This document shows positions 44,696 through 53,356 of a stretch of 64,000 nucleotides of DNA, piece after piece (position 1 is the first letter of the stretch; every line of letters begins with the position of its first letter). Source of the stretch: Methanosarcina mazei S-6 (lineage in GTDB: Archaea; Halobacteriota; Methanosarcinia; Methanosarcinales; Methanosarcinaceae); NCBI RefSeq assembly GCF_000970205.1, contig NZ_CP009512.1, positions 1,984,001 through 2,048,000 on the forward strand, written 5' to 3'. The notes beneath the pieces are model-generated. The model did not search any database. It was not told where the DNA came from and saw only the letters and a program-made list of their open reading frames with translations. The translations under genes were made by a program, and so were the position numbers.

Positions 44696-44985
44696 TTACA
44701 ACAGGCTTTTTTCCTGTTTACAAATCCGCATAATTATATCTTTTCCTATTATGAATGCTACAGGTAGCTTTTCAGGAGGCTGCAACCATTTTCCGATTAA
44801 AAAGAGATTTTCCGGACCTTTTACCCGCCCTGTATGTGCCATCATTTTTCCTGAATAATCAGTAAAAAGCGGTCAGTAAAAAAGGCATGAAAGCTCCTCT
44901 GTAAGCATTACAATACCTTTCATAATTTTTCAGCGTGGCAACATCAAGCACTTTGAGAACTCTTTTTCATTCGGAGGGAGAAAGA
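44696..44985 (-). pseudogene. C-terminal remnant of a phytoene-desaturase-like FAD oxidoreductase
   Basis: Not an intact ORF. On the minus strand, reading two frames in turn gives VLKVLDVATLKNYERYCNAY, then AFMPFLLT, then after a one-base shift SGKMMAHTGRVKGPENLFLI and GKWLQPPEKLPVAFIIGKD, ending CKQEKSLL-stop at 44696. This matches the C-terminal part of phytoene desaturase (CrtI-like) oxidoreductases. At least one further shift lies near 44965. The IS1634-type element begins at 44992, immediately upstream in reading direction, so the insertion separates or replaces the rest of the gene. Confidence 0.6.
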
Positions 44986-44991
44986 TAGTAT

Positions 44992-46711
44992 CCTACATTC
45001 GGCAGGTTAACGTAATTAGAGATATATATTTTCATATTTCTCTCCCATTAGACTCAATATCTTCCAGTGAATCTCCTCCATATTCAATATTTCTGACTTC
45101 ATTTTTCCTTTTTTCTGAGAAATAAGTTCTGTAATTCCTTGGAACTTGAAAAATATCCATCTCATTGTAGGTCTTTTTGTTGGTTTCCCTTTTTGATCTG
45201 GCACCGTTTCATTTTCTGTTTCTAATTTAATTCTCAGTTTCCATTCTGCAATAGAATAAATCATTAAGCATAGAACCATTATCATGGTTAATGCTTCAAT
45301 TCTTCCTTTCTTCTTGAGGTAGACTTTCGATATGCTAAATGTATCACTTTTCAAGAATCTGAATCCTTTTTCTACATTGTCCTGTCCTTTGTAATACTTC
45401 AGCATCTCTTCAGGAGAAAGACTGATATCATTACTTGCAAGAATGAAAAGTCCCATTTTCTCCATTTCTTTCAAAACAAAAGCATCATTAACCTTTATGA
45501 TGCCATCAATCCTGAAATAAGTCTTTAATTCTTCATCTTTTGAAGGTCTGCCTTTTTTACCCGATTCACGTTTTTTAATGGATTTCACATCTACCTTTTC
45601 AAATGAAACAGAAGGAAAATCTTGAATCCATTTCTCTGCGGCTTTTAATGCATCCTCTTCGCAGAAGAAGTCCTCTACTTTCAGCTTTTTAAAAGACTTC
45701 TCTGCTTTTTCTACCTCTTTGTCAAGCTTCGTCCTGAAAGTTCCCTCTTTCTTCTCTTTCATCTTGTGAGAAAGCAACAAAACCCACTTTTGTTTGATTC
45801 CGCCATATTCCACAAAGGTTTGATAGAATGAGTACCTCTCATCACTTTTTAGCTTTTGCAGGTTCAGATTTGCAGCTAGCAGTTCCTTTGCCTCGGTAAT
45901 TGTTGCAGGAACACGACTTATCCAGAAAGACGTCCCTATGTTCTGGATATTATTGTCTGTATAAAAGGAACTATCAGCGACATAGTAAACTTTGCTTTCA
46001 GGTCTTAAAACTGATTTGAGAGACGTTATTGCTTCCAGAATTGTGTTTTTGTCTGAAGCATTTCCTGAATGTGTATTCATGAAAAGAGGTATCCCATGTT
46101 GATTAACAATCAAGCTCAACACAAATTGTTTGAGATCCCATCGTCCGTTTTTAGGAATTCCAAAAGTAATATCAATAGACTCAGTTTCTTCGTCGTCATA
46201 ATCACCAAAAACGCTGACACTTGTAGTGTCAGCGTGTAAACAGTGGACAGGAATAGGTAGACGAGCCATAATGTGAAGAGCAATTTCCGTAAACAGTTTT
46301 GTAGGGCCATATTTTACGATTCTGTCAAGAGTCTCTCCGATAGCATATTGATTCAGGTCTTCTTTTATTATACCGTCTCCAAAGAGCCTTTCAGTAGAAA
46401 CGTTTTTGAAAAAATCAGGAAACAGGTACAGACGTTGCCCTATAAAACCAAGGCCATTGAGTACCATGGCAAGGATGCAGACTGAGTGAGGAACATTATG
46501 ATTCCGTTCTTTAGGAAGTTTCTCATCGATCAGTTTGTCAACTTCAAGTTCTCGGAAAACTCCAGCCATAAGACCGAGGTGACCTAAGAACCTTGTACGT
46601 TTTAAGGAGGATTCGACTCTTCTACTGCTGTTTTTCTCTGCCATGGGATTACCAAGAGAGAGATATAAAATTAATGATATTAATTTATAGGTTTACCTGC
46701 CGAAAGCAGGT
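44992..46711 (-). mobile_element. IS1634-type insertion sequence (IS4 group)
   Basis: About 1.72 kb. Imperfect 20-bp terminal inverted repeats are visible: CCTACATTCGGCAGGTTAAC on the left and CCTGCTTTCGGCAGGTAAAC (opposite strand) on the right. Both are flanked by the 6-bp direct repeat TAGTAT (44986-44991 and about 46712-46717), the target duplication. It carries one intact transposase gene. The right end lies just past the stop of the DUF3006 gene; the left end abuts a degraded oxidoreductase. End positions may be off by a base. Confidence 0.88.
45016..46644 (-). CDS. IS1634-type DDE transposase
   Basis: A 542-residue transposase of the IS4/IS1634 type. The DDE residues are visible: Asp in LHADTTSVSVFGDY, Asp in VADSSFYTDNN, and Glu in the Y-x2-R/G...E signature YYKGQDNVEKGFRFLK. 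Before the last motif there is a long Lys/Glu-rich insertion (about 290-385), normal for this group. Full length with no frameshift, so the element may still be active. It fills almost the entire element. Confidence 0.93.
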   Translation of the reverse strand: MAEKNSSRRVESSLKRTRFLGHLGLMAGVFRELEVDKLIDEKLPKERNHNVPHSVCILAMVLNGLGFIGQRLYLFPDFFKNVSTERLFGDGIIKEDLNQYAIGETLDRIVKYGPTKLFTEIALHIMARLPIPVHCLHADTTSVSVFGDYDDEETESIDITFGIPKNGRWDLKQFVLSLIVNQHGIPLFMNTHSGNASDKNTILEAITSLKSVLRPESKVYYVADSSFYTDNNIQNIGTSFWISRVPATITEAKELLAANLNLQKLKSDERYSFYQTFVEYGGIKQKWVLLLSHKMKEKKEGTFRTKLDKEVEKAEKSFKKLKVEDFFCEEDALKAAEKWIQDFPSVSFEKVDVKSIKKRESGKKGRPSKDEELKTYFRIDGIIKVNDAFVLKEMEKMGLFILASNDISLSPEEMLKYYKGQDNVEKGFRFLKSDTFSISKVYLKKKGRIEALTMIMVLCLMIYSIAEWKLRIKLETENETVPDQKGKPTKRPTMRWIFFKFQGITELISQKKGKMKSEILNMEEIHWKILSLMGEKYENIYL

Positions 46712-46715
46712 AGTA

Positions 46716-46955
46716 TTATTCAGCCCCCTTATTTTTGTTTTTGAGCTTTTCAAGTAAAGCAGATACTCTTTCTTTAGCTGCTTCCGTTTCCTGAACGTCT
46801 CTCTCAATGCTAACGTTCAGAATATCTCCTTCTTTGCTTTCCCGGGGCAGTAGAAAAAGAGGGACGTCAATTTTTATTGACTCGTCGTCCCTTAAAAGCA
46901 ATACTGCGGTGCAGTCCTCTATTCTGTCGAGAGTAACCTTGAAGTTTTCCATCAT
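46716..46955 (-). CDS. DUF3006 small protein
   Basis: A 79-residue DUF3006 protein (MENFKVTLDRIEDCTAVLLL; IDVPLFLLPRESKEGDIL), a small beta-barrel-like family usually encoded beside ComEC-type metallo-beta-lactamase proteins. Its ATG overlaps the stop codon of the upstream MBL gene (TAATG), so the two are translationally coupled. The C-terminus is a charged helix. An IS element is inserted a few bases after its stop codon and leaves the reading frame intact. Function unknown; an accessory role for the MBL protein is inferred from constant pairing. Confidence 0.85.
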   Translation of the reverse strand: MMENFKVTLDRIEDCTAVLLLRDDESIKIDVPLFLLPRESKEGDILNVSIERDVQETEAAKERVSALLEKLKNKNKGAE

Positions 46956-48457
46956 TATCTCTCCAGTTCAGATATCAGATTCCCGCTGTTGTCATAAAGA
47001 TATGCTGTATCTCCGTCATTGTTCCAGACAGGACTTTCCGATCCCCAGTATAATTTCGCCGATGTATCCGTGCCCATTCCTGTATATAGAGTTACGGCAG
47101 CCTGAGAGCTCAGTGTATAAGACGAAAAGGTATAGGTGTGTTTACTGCCTTCATCTTCGATTTTCCATCCTTCCAATAAAACAGGTGAGGCATCTCTATT
47201 TGTAATTTCTATCCATTCGTCCTTCAGGTTCAGGTCACTGACATAGACTGCATGATCTGCAGAGCTAGAAATTGTCCCTGTTCCGGGCTCACCAGCCTCT
47301 TCGGACTTAACTTCTTCTGATTCTGTTTCTCTGGTTATTATTGGAATTGAAGGGCTGTCAGCCCCATTTTCTGAAGTTCCTGTTCCTGTGACCACTTTTT
47401 CAGACCCGGTTTTCTGAGTAATTACTGTACAGGTTGACCCGTCTGTTGTAACTGCAATTGTGCCGTCAAGGTCTGTCCTGTAGACCCTGGAAGCTTTCTG
47501 CAGCCTTTCAAGGACTTCTTCATGGGGGTGTCCGTAGTCATTGCCTGCCCCGACTTCGATTATGCTGATTCCCGGGCTTACGGAAGAAATAAAGGCCTCT
47601 CCACTTCCTGACCGGCTGGCATGGTGTCCTGCTTTAAGAATATCAGAATCAAGGTCGTAGCCTCCACCCATGAGTTTCTCTTCGGTCTCAAGCCCTGCGT
47701 CGCCCATAAGCAGGAATGAAGTTTCTCCGTAGCTTACTTTGAGCACAATTGAGTTTTCATTCAGGTCATCGGAGTATTCCTGCCCAGGGTTCAATATTTC
47801 AACATCCACGGCAGGGTCAAACTCGATCTCTTTACCTTCCTCTGCTACTTCAAAGGGAATATCCTTTTCATCAATGGTGGTCAGCATGTTCTCGTAAGTT
47901 TTTGAGGTATGCGGAAAGCCGCTGTCAACAAAATGCTTAACCTGGAAACTGTTAAGCACTTCATTCATGCCTCCTATATGGTCAGAATGGGGATGAGTTG
48001 CAACAACATAATCAATGCCTGAGATGCCCTGATCCTGAAGGTATGCCGTAACAACCTTTCCTTTATCCCTTTCTCCTGCATCTACAAGCATAGTCTTTCC
48101 ATTGTATTCCAGAAGGATGGAATCTCCCTGACCGACGTCAATAAAATGAACTGTCAGGTTCCCTATTCCCGGATTTTCCCTGGTAACGGGACCATTATCT
48201 GTCAGATTGTTTTCTTCAGGTCCGCTGTCCTGATTTGATTCTTCCTGATTTGATTCTGTTTCTTCAGCGTGAACCTGAGTATCTGCCAGATTTTCCTCTC
48301 CTGCTTGCTGTGCGCCCTGCAGGGGCTCTTCAGCAGCCTGATCGTCTTTCAGTCCGGCATTTATTCCCACGATAACTATAATAACAAATATTATGCCAAA
48401 AATCCAGCGTAATAAACTATTCCCTGACTTCTTTCCTGATTTCGTCAATCCAATCAC
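46955..48457 (-). CDS. membrane-anchored ComEC-like metallo-beta-lactamase with lamin-tail domain
   Basis: A 500-residue extracytoplasmic hydrolase. Residues 15-35 are a membrane anchor (WIFGIIFVIIVIVGINAG), followed by an acidic low-complexity linker to about 95. The MBL domain has the ComEC/Rec2-type metal motif THPHSDHIGGMNEVL, preceded by DVGQGDSILLEY, with GHHASRSGSGEAF near its end. After an acidic linker the last 100 residues form a lamin-tail (LTD) beta-sandwich (DEWIEITNRDASPVLLEGWK). Such proteins are thought to act on extracellular nucleic acid or nucleotides, but the substrate is not established. It is coupled to DUF3006. Confidence 0.9.
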   Translation of the reverse strand: MIGLTKSGKKSGNSLLRWIFGIIFVIIVIVGINAGLKDDQAAEEPLQGAQQAGEENLADTQVHAEETESNQEESNQDSGPEENNLTDNGPVTRENPGIGNLTVHFIDVGQGDSILLEYNGKTMLVDAGERDKGKVVTAYLQDQGISGIDYVVATHPHSDHIGGMNEVLNSFQVKHFVDSGFPHTSKTYENMLTTIDEKDIPFEVAEEGKEIEFDPAVDVEILNPGQEYSDDLNENSIVLKVSYGETSFLLMGDAGLETEEKLMGGGYDLDSDILKAGHHASRSGSGEAFISSVSPGISIIEVGAGNDYGHPHEEVLERLQKASRVYRTDLDGTIAVTTDGSTCTVITQKTGSEKVVTGTGTSENGADSPSIPIITRETESEEVKSEEAGEPGTGTISSSADHAVYVSDLNLKDEWIEITNRDASPVLLEGWKIEDEGSKHTYTFSSYTLSSQAAVTLYTGMGTDTSAKLYWGSESPVWNNDGDTAYLYDNSGNLISELER

Positions 48458-48895
48458 ACCAGTTTTTTACCTACTTTTTTACCAAACAATATAAATAGAT
48501 TTTATATTAAGCTGCCTTTTATATTTCATTTGAACCTTTTTATTTGCATAATATTATTTAAAAAATCGTCAGGTTATTTAAGAATAAAATGGTTTGATAT
48601 TGCTGGTCTTGTATTGCTGAAGTGATATTATTGACAAGATGGATATTTCCTGATTAATGGAAAGGTTATTTCCCTTATTATTCTGTAAGTTTCACCAGGA
48701 TATCACTGATATTTTGTTTTATTATTTTGAAACTGTTTTTCGGAGCCTATTGTTTCAATCCTATCTCCGTTTTAAGATTAAGGCCGTTTTATATATCATT
48801 GCATATATTCTACTATAACTAAGAAGAGACGAACGTGGGGGATTAGAAGGTTAACAAGTGTAGTTTCACCTGATGGCATTTCCGGTAACCCTTCA
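48458..48895. other. AT-rich intergenic region
   Basis: No gene and no conspicuous repeat in about 440 bp. It separates a minus-strand MBL gene from the plus-strand small membrane gene, so both promoters must lie here. TTTTATATATCATTGC near 48789 is a possible TATA element for the latter. Confidence 0.4.
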
Positions 48896-49093
48896 ATGCT
48901 GACTACTCAGGGAGTTCCTGAATTCTGTTACATAACAATAATCGGGTTGATTTTATTCATGATATTCAAGGAAGTTCTATCACAGTCAAAATTCTGGAGA
49001 AAAGATCTGGAAAGTTCTTCGAATATGGTGATTTTACCACTGCTAATATCTTTCAGTGCAATTGTTGCCTATAAAATTGCTGAGATCCTGTAA
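48896..49093 (+). CDS. small two-helix membrane protein
   Basis: A 65-residue protein with two hydrophobic helices (YITIIGLILFMIFKEVL, about residues 12-28; NMVILPLLISFSAIVAYKIA, about 42-62) joined by a charged loop. I do not recognise the family. The composition is typical of real small membrane proteins, but no strong ribosome-binding site is visible. It converges on the truncated CapA-like gene. Confidence 0.5.
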   Translation: MLTTQGVPEFCYITIIGLILFMIFKEVLSQSKFWRKDLESSSNMVILPLLISFSAIVAYKIAEIL

Positions 49094-49134
49094 CCATATA
49101 GTCATTTCAGTTTTTTCTGCAGTATCATGCACCT

Positions 49135-49518
49135 TTATTCCTGTTTTAGTCCATTTTTCTCTACTATCAGAAAATTAGAAACTGAAGAATCACTGCCTGC
49201 ACCAATGAATCTTAAATTATTTTCCTTCAGTAGATCTATTGTATTCCTGAACCCTGAAACTCCCAGGTCCAGGATATGATTATTAGCTATATTTAAAACA
49301 TTAAACTGCGCTTCTTTAAGAAATTTAACGTTCTCCGGGGGTGCATTCAAAACAAAAGCTTTTTTGGCTTTCTTGCCTTCATCCGATAAAACTACTTCTA
49401 AATTTCCAAATAGTATATCTCTATTTTTAAATATCTCCATCATATTTCTAAAAGGGTGTACAGCTCCTTTTGTCTGTAAACAAATATCCCCCACCGCATA
49501 TAGCTCCAGTAAACTCAT
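49135..49518 (-). pseudogene. truncated CapA-like (poly-gamma-glutamate/capsule) protein
   Basis: Only the N-terminal 127 residues of a CapA-type metallophosphatase-like protein remain: LLELYAVGDICLQTKG, then GNLEVVLSD and NIANNHILDLG, the conserved metal-site motifs. Full-length relatives exceed 300 residues. The frame stops at TAA 49135 with no continuation in any frame downstream, so the C-terminal two-thirds are gone. It lies at the 3' end of the polysaccharide cluster. Confidence 0.75.
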
Positions 49519-49713
49519 GAAGATCACTCTAGATTTTATGAAAATTAATCCTGATCCAGCATAGATTTTCTCAATGCAAACAGACGATTAGCTCCGAACC
49601 CACTCCAAGTGTTTAAATTTATACATACTTTGAATAGTGTTAAGCCCGAATTCCAAGTGAAAGGTATACTTCCAAACCTACAATATCGTAGCACTCTCTT
49701 CAAAAAGTGGCAG

Positions 49714-51111
49714 TCAGTCTTTTTGATTAAAGTCATGGTTAACAACCACTAATCTGCGTTTCCCACTCTTGGTGAGTGGAATATCATTTACCTTAAAGTA
49801 TTCTAAATCAAACCATTCGGAAAACTCTTCTTCCAGTGATGTAATAATTTTTTGTTCGATCTCATCAGAATATTTTTCATTCGGAACAACGTGTACTTCA
49901 AGTTTCCCAGGAACATTCTGGACACACTGGAATATCTTTACATAATCCCATAGAATTTCATCAATCGGGAGCGAACATTCAAAATAAGGCGTTTCTTGTT
50001 TGGTTATGAGACAACTCTGTTTTCTTCCATCAAGATGAAGAGCTGTTTTCCACCTTTTTCCATCATTCTTATTTCCATAATCGACGTCGCTAACTACTCC
50101 ATAATCCTGAGTTCGATATCTGATCATTGGCATCGCAAAATCCCAAAGGCTTGTTCCCACCAGTTCATAATTACCATCTTCGTCCTGATAATTTTCTACG
50201 ATGCCATATAAAGGATTAAAATGATAAACAATATTTTTATTAACATAACAACCATATCCCAGCAAAACCTGCTCTGTTGCCCCATAATGAAAGCATATAG
50301 GTGCTCTAAAAACTTTCTTGAATAATTCTATCTGTTCGAGTTTAACCTCTTCAGAAGCCAGAAATATACCCTTAACCCTTATTGTAATATTATGTTCTTT
50401 TAGATATAATGCTAAACGCTCTGCAGACGAAGGATAAGAATGTATAAACTCAGGGCTAAAATCTTTGATTTTCTCAACTATTTTCTCTAGCCATTTCTCA
50501 TTCAAATGAGGAGGAGAAACCAGTAACCTTCGCCCTATTATTTGATAGGGAGGCATTTCTGGAGAAACAACTGAATTTGCTCCCATTCGGAGGATTTTTG
50601 ATTTTCTGCTATATCCATAATAACTCCACATATGATCAATGAATGCTCTTTCTATCTGCAATTCTTCAAGGGTTCTCCATACTTTAATTACATCACCGGT
50701 AGACCCCCCACTGGCGGCACAATATAAAGTATGCTTGTTGATCCAGTCAGAAATGAAATCCTCAGGATGCTTTATTATTTCGTCCTTGGTAAGCAAAGGA
50801 AATTTTCTGAGGACTTCCAGAGCATTAACCGGTTCCACCTCATTAGCACTGATTGGAACACAGTCTCGATAGTAAGGAACGTTCAGAAGAGCATTTCTTA
50901 AAACTTTTGCAAGCAGTTCTCTTTGAGTATTTTCTACAAAAGAGCTTTTTTCATCAAATACTTCTGGATTTTGCATTAATTCAATAATCTTGAAGTAGCC
51001 CTTACTCATAACAAGTGACTGAGGAGCCGTTTCATAAAGTATATAGTAAAGGTCTTTAAGTTTTTTTCTTATAGGAGAAGGAAGGTTTTCAAAAAGATTG
51101 CAATTTGCCAT
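49714..51111 (-). CDS. CapK / phenylacetate-CoA-ligase-like adenylating enzyme
   Basis: A 465-residue protein of the CapK (PaaK-like) adenylate-forming family found in capsule and exopolysaccharide clusters. The P-loop-like CAASGGSTGDVIKVWRT is near residue 130. ICFHYGATEQVLLGYGC and YRTQDYG are the nucleotide-contact motifs. The C-terminus (VNDIPLTKSGKRRLVV) has the catalytic-loop lysine region. I start at 51111, where GGGGGAT lies 8 nt upstream; an ATG six codons earlier also exists. It follows the bi-domain oxidoreductase by 55 bp on the same strand. Confidence 0.88.
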   Translation of the reverse strand: MANCNLFENLPSPIRKKLKDLYYILYETAPQSLVMSKGYFKIIELMQNPEVFDEKSSFVENTQRELLAKVLRNALLNVPYYRDCVPISANEVEPVNALEVLRKFPLLTKDEIIKHPEDFISDWINKHTLYCAASGGSTGDVIKVWRTLEELQIERAFIDHMWSYYGYSRKSKILRMGANSVVSPEMPPYQIIGRRLLVSPPHLNEKWLEKIVEKIKDFSPEFIHSYPSSAERLALYLKEHNITIRVKGIFLASEEVKLEQIELFKKVFRAPICFHYGATEQVLLGYGCYVNKNIVYHFNPLYGIVENYQDEDGNYELVGTSLWDFAMPMIRYRTQDYGVVSDVDYGNKNDGKRWKTALHLDGRKQSCLITKQETPYFECSLPIDEILWDYVKIFQCVQNVPGKLEVHVVPNEKYSDEIEQKIITSLEEEFSEWFDLEYFKVNDIPLTKSGKRRLVVVNHDFNQKD

Positions 51112-51166
51112 ATCTACTATATCCCCCATTATCAGAAAACCCCATAAATACTCAAAAAAATAGGAC

Positions 51167-53329
51167 TTAAATTAGTTTTACAGGTCCCCCAGACATAACA
51201 TGTTCTGCAGCTTTCAATGTTGAAACTGTTGTCAGAACATTCTCTTCAAAACTATACTTTGAAGGTCCCTGCTTCACCATCTTAAAAAAATTCTCAAGCT
51301 CATTTTTATGTCCTTTTTCAGTAATCAACCTTTTATTAATCTGTGTACATTTCCCATCTTTCACGAGTTTAAGTTGTTTGAAATCTGTAATTGCTCCAAC
51401 CATTCCATCTGCAAAGAATTCAGCATGTTCTTTCGATACCGAACTGTCTCCATGAGTTGTATATATCAAGGTTCCGATTGAGCCGTCCTCAAACGCAATT
51501 GTTATTGAAACGTTTTCGTTGTCTTCTGGAGTCTTGACTTGTGACTCTATTTTCCTGGCATACACCTCAACTGGAGAAGAACCTATGATAAACTGCATAA
51601 AATCAATGAAGTGGCAGCATTCCGTAATAATTCGGCTTCCGCCTTCTGACTCATCATATACCCAGTGATCTTTTGGTATGGATTCGGCATTTACACGATA
51701 GTAGGCCACCATGGATTGAGAACGATTTTTAAAGAAATCTTTTAATTTTACCCCGAGTTCAGAATAGCGTCTGTTGAAACCAACCATAATAAACCCTCCG
51801 TTCTCTTTTTTAGCTTCTATGATTGCGTTTAATTCTTCTTCGTTCAGGGCAAGAGGTTTTTCCACAAGCACATTTTTCTTGTTTTTAAGAGCTTCAATTA
51901 CAAGAGAAGCATGCAGGCTGTTTCTGGTCACAATGCTAACACAGTTTATTTCAGGATCTGATAAAATCTTATGATAATCAGAAGTGCAGTATTCGAAACC
52001 GTATTTTTTGGCAACGGATTCACAGCTAAGCCCACTTGCAGCCGAGAGACCTTTCAATTTAACGCCTTTTATTTTTGAAAGGTTTGGGAGAAGGATGCTT
52101 GTTGCAAAGATCCCTGCACCTATAACTCCCAAAACCGGTGAGAAGCTTTCGCTTATTGCAGATACCGGCCCGGGACTTTTCAGGATAACCTTATCTTCTA
52201 TTCTTTTATCTGTATCGTACTTGAGGACGAGTCCAAGGTAGGGTTTTCTCTCTTTTATGATGTTATAAGCTTCTGGAGCCTGCTCTATTTCATACTCATG
52301 TGTGATTATTGGTTCCATTGAGATTTTCTTCATAGAGATGAGATCAAGAAAAGCTTGCATATTCCTGTTTTCGGTCCAGCGGACGTATGGTGCTGGGTAG
52401 TCCTGGCCGTATTCCTCGTAGTTTCGGTCATATCGGCCCGGACCGTATGACCTTGAAATCCGCATTTCGAGTTCTTTATTATAATATTCTTCTCTAGGAA
52501 TGTCCATTCCAACAAGACCCACAATCACCACTTTTCCGCGTTCACGAGTAATTTTTCCGGCAAAGTCTACGGGATCGTTTGATCTGGTAGCCGCTGTTAT
52601 TATTGTAGAATCTGCGCCAATTCCACGAGAAAATTGCTTTATTCTCTCTTCAAGGTTAGGGGAATTTCTCGAGTAAGAAAGATCAGCTCCAAGTTCACGT
52701 GCGAGATTTACTTTGGATTCATCGAGATCAACCCCAAAAACTCTGCACCCGGAAGCTTTGAGGATTTGTAAGGTAATAAGACCGATAAGACCAAGACCGA
52801 TCACAACAATGTTTTCTCCGATTTTTACATCAGCGTTGCGAACACCCTGCATGGCAATCGAACCAACGGTTGTGAAACAGGCATTTTTAAAATCAACATT
52901 TTCAGGGACTTTTGCACAGAGATTTCTCGGAACAAAGACAACATCTGCATGGTTTGCATAGCCTGCACCCGCACAGGCAACTCTATCTCCTGGTTTTATA
53001 TCTTTAATATCTTCGCTTACAGAAATTACAGTGCCTGCAGAGCTGTACCCGAGGGGCTCTCTTTTCTCAAGCCTTCCCATAGCCTGCTGGAAAGCTGATA
53101 TCGGCCCGTCTTGCTTTGCTTTATTGATCACTTTCATTGCAAGGTCCGGACGTGCACGGGCTTTTCCAATCAGAGATTTGTCTGCAAGATCCACAACTCC
53201 AGATTCTGTGCCTGCACTGATTACGGAATAATGGTTCCTTACAAGTACACCGCTGCCTTTTATTGTAGGGATGGGGACTTCTTCAACTGTCAAATCCCCA
53301 TCTTTCAGATTAAGGACAACCTGTTTCAT
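51167..53329 (-). CDS. bi-domain oxidoreductase (zinc-type alcohol dehydrogenase plus Gfo/Idh/MocA)
   Basis: A 720-residue natural fusion known from surface-polysaccharide clusters. The N-terminal half is a medium-chain dehydrogenase (GDRVACAGAGYANHADVVFV; Rossmann VIGLGLIGLITLQILKASGC). The C-terminal half (from about 390) is a Gfo/Idh/MocA oxidoreductase (LGVIGAGIFATSILLPNLSK; VEKPLALNEEEL with the catalytic EKP motif). Both nucleotide-binding folds are intact. The likely role is redox modification of a nucleotide- or polymer-linked sugar, inferred from context. It is separated from the upstream gene by 27 bp. Confidence 0.92.
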   Translation of the reverse strand: MKQVVLNLKDGDLTVEEVPIPTIKGSGVLVRNHYSVISAGTESGVVDLADKSLIGKARARPDLAMKVINKAKQDGPISAFQQAMGRLEKREPLGYSSAGTVISVSEDIKDIKPGDRVACAGAGYANHADVVFVPRNLCAKVPENVDFKNACFTTVGSIAMQGVRNADVKIGENIVVIGLGLIGLITLQILKASGCRVFGVDLDESKVNLARELGADLSYSRNSPNLEERIKQFSRGIGADSTIITAATRSNDPVDFAGKITRERGKVVIVGLVGMDIPREEYYNKELEMRISRSYGPGRYDRNYEEYGQDYPAPYVRWTENRNMQAFLDLISMKKISMEPIITHEYEIEQAPEAYNIIKERKPYLGLVLKYDTDKRIEDKVILKSPGPVSAISESFSPVLGVIGAGIFATSILLPNLSKIKGVKLKGLSAASGLSCESVAKKYGFEYCTSDYHKILSDPEINCVSIVTRNSLHASLVIEALKNKKNVLVEKPLALNEEELNAIIEAKKENGGFIMVGFNRRYSELGVKLKDFFKNRSQSMVAYYRVNAESIPKDHWVYDESEGGSRIITECCHFIDFMQFIIGSSPVEVYARKIESQVKTPEDNENVSITIAFEDGSIGTLIYTTHGDSSVSKEHAEFFADGMVGAITDFKQLKLVKDGKCTQINKRLITEKGHKNELENFFKMVKQGPSKYSFEENVLTTVSTLKAAEHVMSGGPVKLI

Positions 53330-53356
53330 TAATGAATCTCCAAGTAATTTGTGAAG

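Noticed and set aside
49545-49745. 66-codon minus-strand frame between the CapA remnant and CapK
   Set aside because: Overlaps the CapK end in another frame, no recognisable homology; probably chance or unidentifiable debris.
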